From assembly GCA_947245665.1 (NCBI GenBank), contig CAMXOP010000004.1, forward strand, positions 1 to 34,931: 34,931 nucleotides of DNA, in the 5' to 3' direction. The position numbers and the translations under genes are program-made. This DNA comes from an uncultured Clostridiaceae bacterium (lineage in GTDB: Bacteria > Bacillota > Clostridia > TANB77 > CAG-508). The notes beneath the pieces are model-generated. The model ran no database searches and was not told where the DNA came from. It was given only the letters and a program-made list of their open reading frames with translations. This document shows positions 32,940-34,931 of the stretch, in pieces. Every line of letters begins with the position of its first letter. The first letter of the stretch is position 1.

Positions 32940-34769
32940 TTAATTATTGCTATAGTATGATTCATAAGTTCCTTCATTTATATAGCCAATGTTACAACTT
33001 CCTGTTCCTCCTGCTCCTCCTGATGCTGCTCTTCCATAATTACTATCAATTTGATATAGAGTTCCTCTTCCACCCCTACCTCCTGATATATTTATATGTG
33101 ATGAAATTGGAATATCTTCTATCAATGTTATTTGTTTAGTAAATATATTTAATGAACCTCCTCCTGATGCTCCACCTCCTGATGCTCCACCATTATGATG
33201 TCTACCAGAAGCGTATCCACAAAATGCTGTAGCATCTCCTCCGTTAGCGCCAATTGATGTAAATGTTCCTTTTGAATCTATTATTATATTTTCAGCATAT
33301 GTTATTAATAATCCTCCTGTTCCTAAACCACCATTTTGTGCTAATCTTGCTAAACTCGATTTATAACCATAACCAATACTTGCTCCTGCTCCTCCTGCTG
33401 CTGCACTGCCAAGTTTTCCACTGCCTCCATCTAATAAGGCTCCTGAACCACCTCTTGTCGTATTTGCATGGTTAGGATTAAGGTCCCCTGAATTCCTTTG
33501 CCTAGAGGTACCTCCTCCTCCTGCTCCTGCCCCATATGATGTTCCTGTTCCTCCTGCTGATCCATTTTGACGTCGTCCACTTATATCTAATACTGCAATA
33601 GCTCCTCCTGCTCCTCCTGCTGTTGCTCTTCTTACTCCTGAGCCAGATAATGTAGCAACTGTATTTGCATTTTGGCCAGGTCTTCCATTTATTGCTGTAT
33701 TTATTCCTACTCCTGTTATAGCTGCACCCCCTGCTGCTCCTGTTGCAGGTACATATTCATAACTTTTATTTGCATTCTTCCATAAATATACATTTTCTCC
33801 TGGTGCTATTGCTCCATAATTATTTTGTATTGTTCCATTATTTGTTAATGTTTCTGTACAATATAATAGAAATCCTTTTGGCCCTCCATAACTAGAATAA
33901 TATGGTCCTAATGTTACTCCTTCATTTATTGTTAAATTTCCGTTTACTTTTACTATTACCATATTTTTTGCATTTGCGTTTGATGTTCCTACATCATTTG
34001 CATCTCCATATGTTTTATTACTTTCTAATGTTATGCTTTCATTTTCTATATATGTGTGTACACTATATTCTTTGTCTCTTGCAGCTATTCTGTAGTAATT
34101 ATCATTTTTCATAATTGCATTCCCTGTTGCTGATATTAAACTTTCACTTACTACTAATGCTCTTCTATCTCCATCATTATTGTCTATTAATTTGCCTTCT
34201 TTTACTTCACTTTTCGCTGTAATTGTATAATTATCACTTTCTAATACATCAAATACTCCATTATATTCTTGCCATGTTTCTCCATCATCTAAACTATAAT
34301 GTGTTATTAAACTTTCTCCTGCACGGTTTATTTTTATTGTTTTTGTTGTTCCATCTTGTAATGTATCATAATTTGCTACTTGTACTAATGGATTATTGGT
34401 TGCTATTATTGTATATTTCTCTTGCTCTTCCTGACCTTCTAATTTTACACTAAAGAAATATCCTATCCCATCTTTTACTGTCCTATCTAATGCTACTTTT
34501 TGTTTTCCACCATATTCAATTTCTAATTCTGGTGTACTTATCTTTTCTATTCCTTTTGCACTTTCTACAGTTATTATTATGCTTATATTTTCTCCTTCTG
34601 TTTTAGTTATTTCATATTTTACTGCTGTTTCCATATTTTCTTCATTTTCAGCCTTTAATAAATTCGCTATTCTATTTATAGCTCCTGTTTTCTGTAGTAT
34701 TATTGGCAAAATAACTATTATTAATATTCCTATTATTAATATAACTTTATTTATAATTTTTTTATTCAT
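32940..34769 (-). CDS. Glycine-rich membrane-anchored surface protein
   Basis: The 609-residue protein has a short basic start and one membrane helix (VILIIGILIIVILPIILQ), then about 230 residues of beta-rich Ig-like modules (ITKTEGENISIIITVESAKG; THYSLDDGETWQEYNGVFDV). A parallel-beta-type stretch follows (VNGNLTINEGVTLGPYYSSY). The last 250 residues are rich in Gly, Ala and Ser, with runs such as GAGAGGGGTS and GGASGGGASGGGS. No LPxTG motif or SLH domain is visible, so attachment is probably by the N-terminal helix. Such proteins are likely adhesins or extracellular matrix components; no closer identity can be given. AGAGGT precedes the ATG. Confidence 0.65.
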   Translation of the reverse strand: MNKKIINKVILIIGILIIVILPIILQKTGAINRIANLLKAENEENMETAVKYEITKTEGENISIIITVESAKGIEKISTPELEIEYGGKQKVALDRTVKDGIGYFFSVKLEGQEEQEKYTIIATNNPLVQVANYDTLQDGTTKTIKINRAGESLITHYSLDDGETWQEYNGVFDVLESDNYTITAKSEVKEGKLIDNNDGDRRALVVSESLISATGNAIMKNDNYYRIAARDKEYSVHTYIENESITLESNKTYGDANDVGTSNANAKNMVIVKVNGNLTINEGVTLGPYYSSYGGPKGFLLYCTETLTNNGTIQNNYGAIAPGENVYLWKNANKSYEYVPATGAAGGAAITGVGINTAINGRPGQNANTVATLSGSGVRRATAGGAGGAIAVLDISGRRQNGSAGGTGTSYGAGAGGGGTSRQRNSGDLNPNHANTTRGGSGALLDGGSGKLGSAAAGGAGASIGYGYKSSLARLAQNGGLGTGGLLITYAENIIIDSKGTFTSIGANGGDATAFCGYASGRHHNGGASGGGASGGGSLNIFTKQITLIEDIPISSHINISGGRGGRGTLYQIDSNYGRAASGGAGGTGSCNIGYINEGTYESYYSNN

Positions 34770-34898
34770 AATTACCTCTTTTGTTTATTTTATCCATTTT
34801 TATATATTTTATTATGTTTATAAGTTTATATCCATTTTATTTTATCAATATGTATTTTTTTAGTCAATATAAATTTTATAATTTTTTTATTTATTACG

Positions 34899-34931
34899 TG
34901 GAAACAAAAGGGACGGGGCAAAAAATTTCCA
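34899..34931. repeat. REP-like GC-rich hairpin element C (at window edge)
   Basis: TGGAAA (34899-34904) and its complement TTTCCA (34926-34931) bound a GGGACGGGGC core (34910-34919) in AT-rich DNA. The general form resembles element B at 24862-24908. It may continue beyond the window. The stretch 34770-34898 shows no gene. Confidence 0.45.

Overview
This is a very AT-rich window that looks like a chromosomal segment of a Bacillota (Firmicutes) bacterium, most likely an uncultured Clostridia-type organism. The evidence is the SRP RNA-dnaX-ybaB-recR block, a DacF-type carboxypeptidase next to ComEA, LCP and CvpA proteins, a YkvI-family membrane protein, purine-rich Shine-Dalgarno sequences before nearly every gene, and normal use of TGA as stop. 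I cannot name the species from sequence alone. Almost all genes lie on the minus strand; only a D-Ala-D-Ala carboxypeptidase, a GDT1-family transporter and one small protein are clearly on the plus strand.

Region 1 (1-8300) is a defence island. A small ArsC/Spx-like protein overlaps the wreck of an inositol monophosphatase gene. Next come CRISPR array 1, a complete type I restriction-modification operon (hsdM, hsdS, hsdR, transcribed leftwards) and CRISPR array 2. The two arrays have related 30-nt repeats (3 differences), the same orientation and a similar leader-like segment on the right side, so they bracket the restriction operon. No cas gene is present in the window. One spacer of array 2 carries a perfect 11-nt inverted copy of the repeat's 3' end.

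Region 2 (8300-15600) is a leftward run of accessory genes: a PD-(D/E)XK nuclease-like DUF5655 protein, a nucleotidyltransferase-fold protein, a serine beta-lactamase-fold hydrolase, an HD-domain phosphohydrolase, a YdcF/DUF218 protein, a HEPN protein with an RX4H motif (ApeA-like, a defence candidate), a family-4-like uracil-DNA glycosylase, a peptidase E-like protein and a small unknown protein.

Region 3 (15600-18100) holds an initiator tRNA gene. About 230 bp upstream of it, right behind a near-perfect promoter, lies a broken 5' half of the same tRNA. A zinc-ribbon membrane protein, a 29-bp perfect inverted repeat and an SDR-family protein follow.

Region 4 (18100-29400) is cell-envelope and housekeeping: ComEA (apparently with an ATA start), a PBP5-type carboxypeptidase, LCP, CvpA, a DUF5711-like protein, YkvI, a GldA/GldF/GldG-type ABC system, GDT1 and a small clostridial protein.

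Region 5 (29400-34931) is the conserved SRP RNA-dnaX-ybaB-recR operon. Here dnaX is broken by two single-base frameshifts that leave a gamma-like product. Beyond it is a glycine-rich surface protein. Short GC-rich hairpin elements resembling REP sequences are scattered at about 18.8, 24.9 and 34.9 kb.
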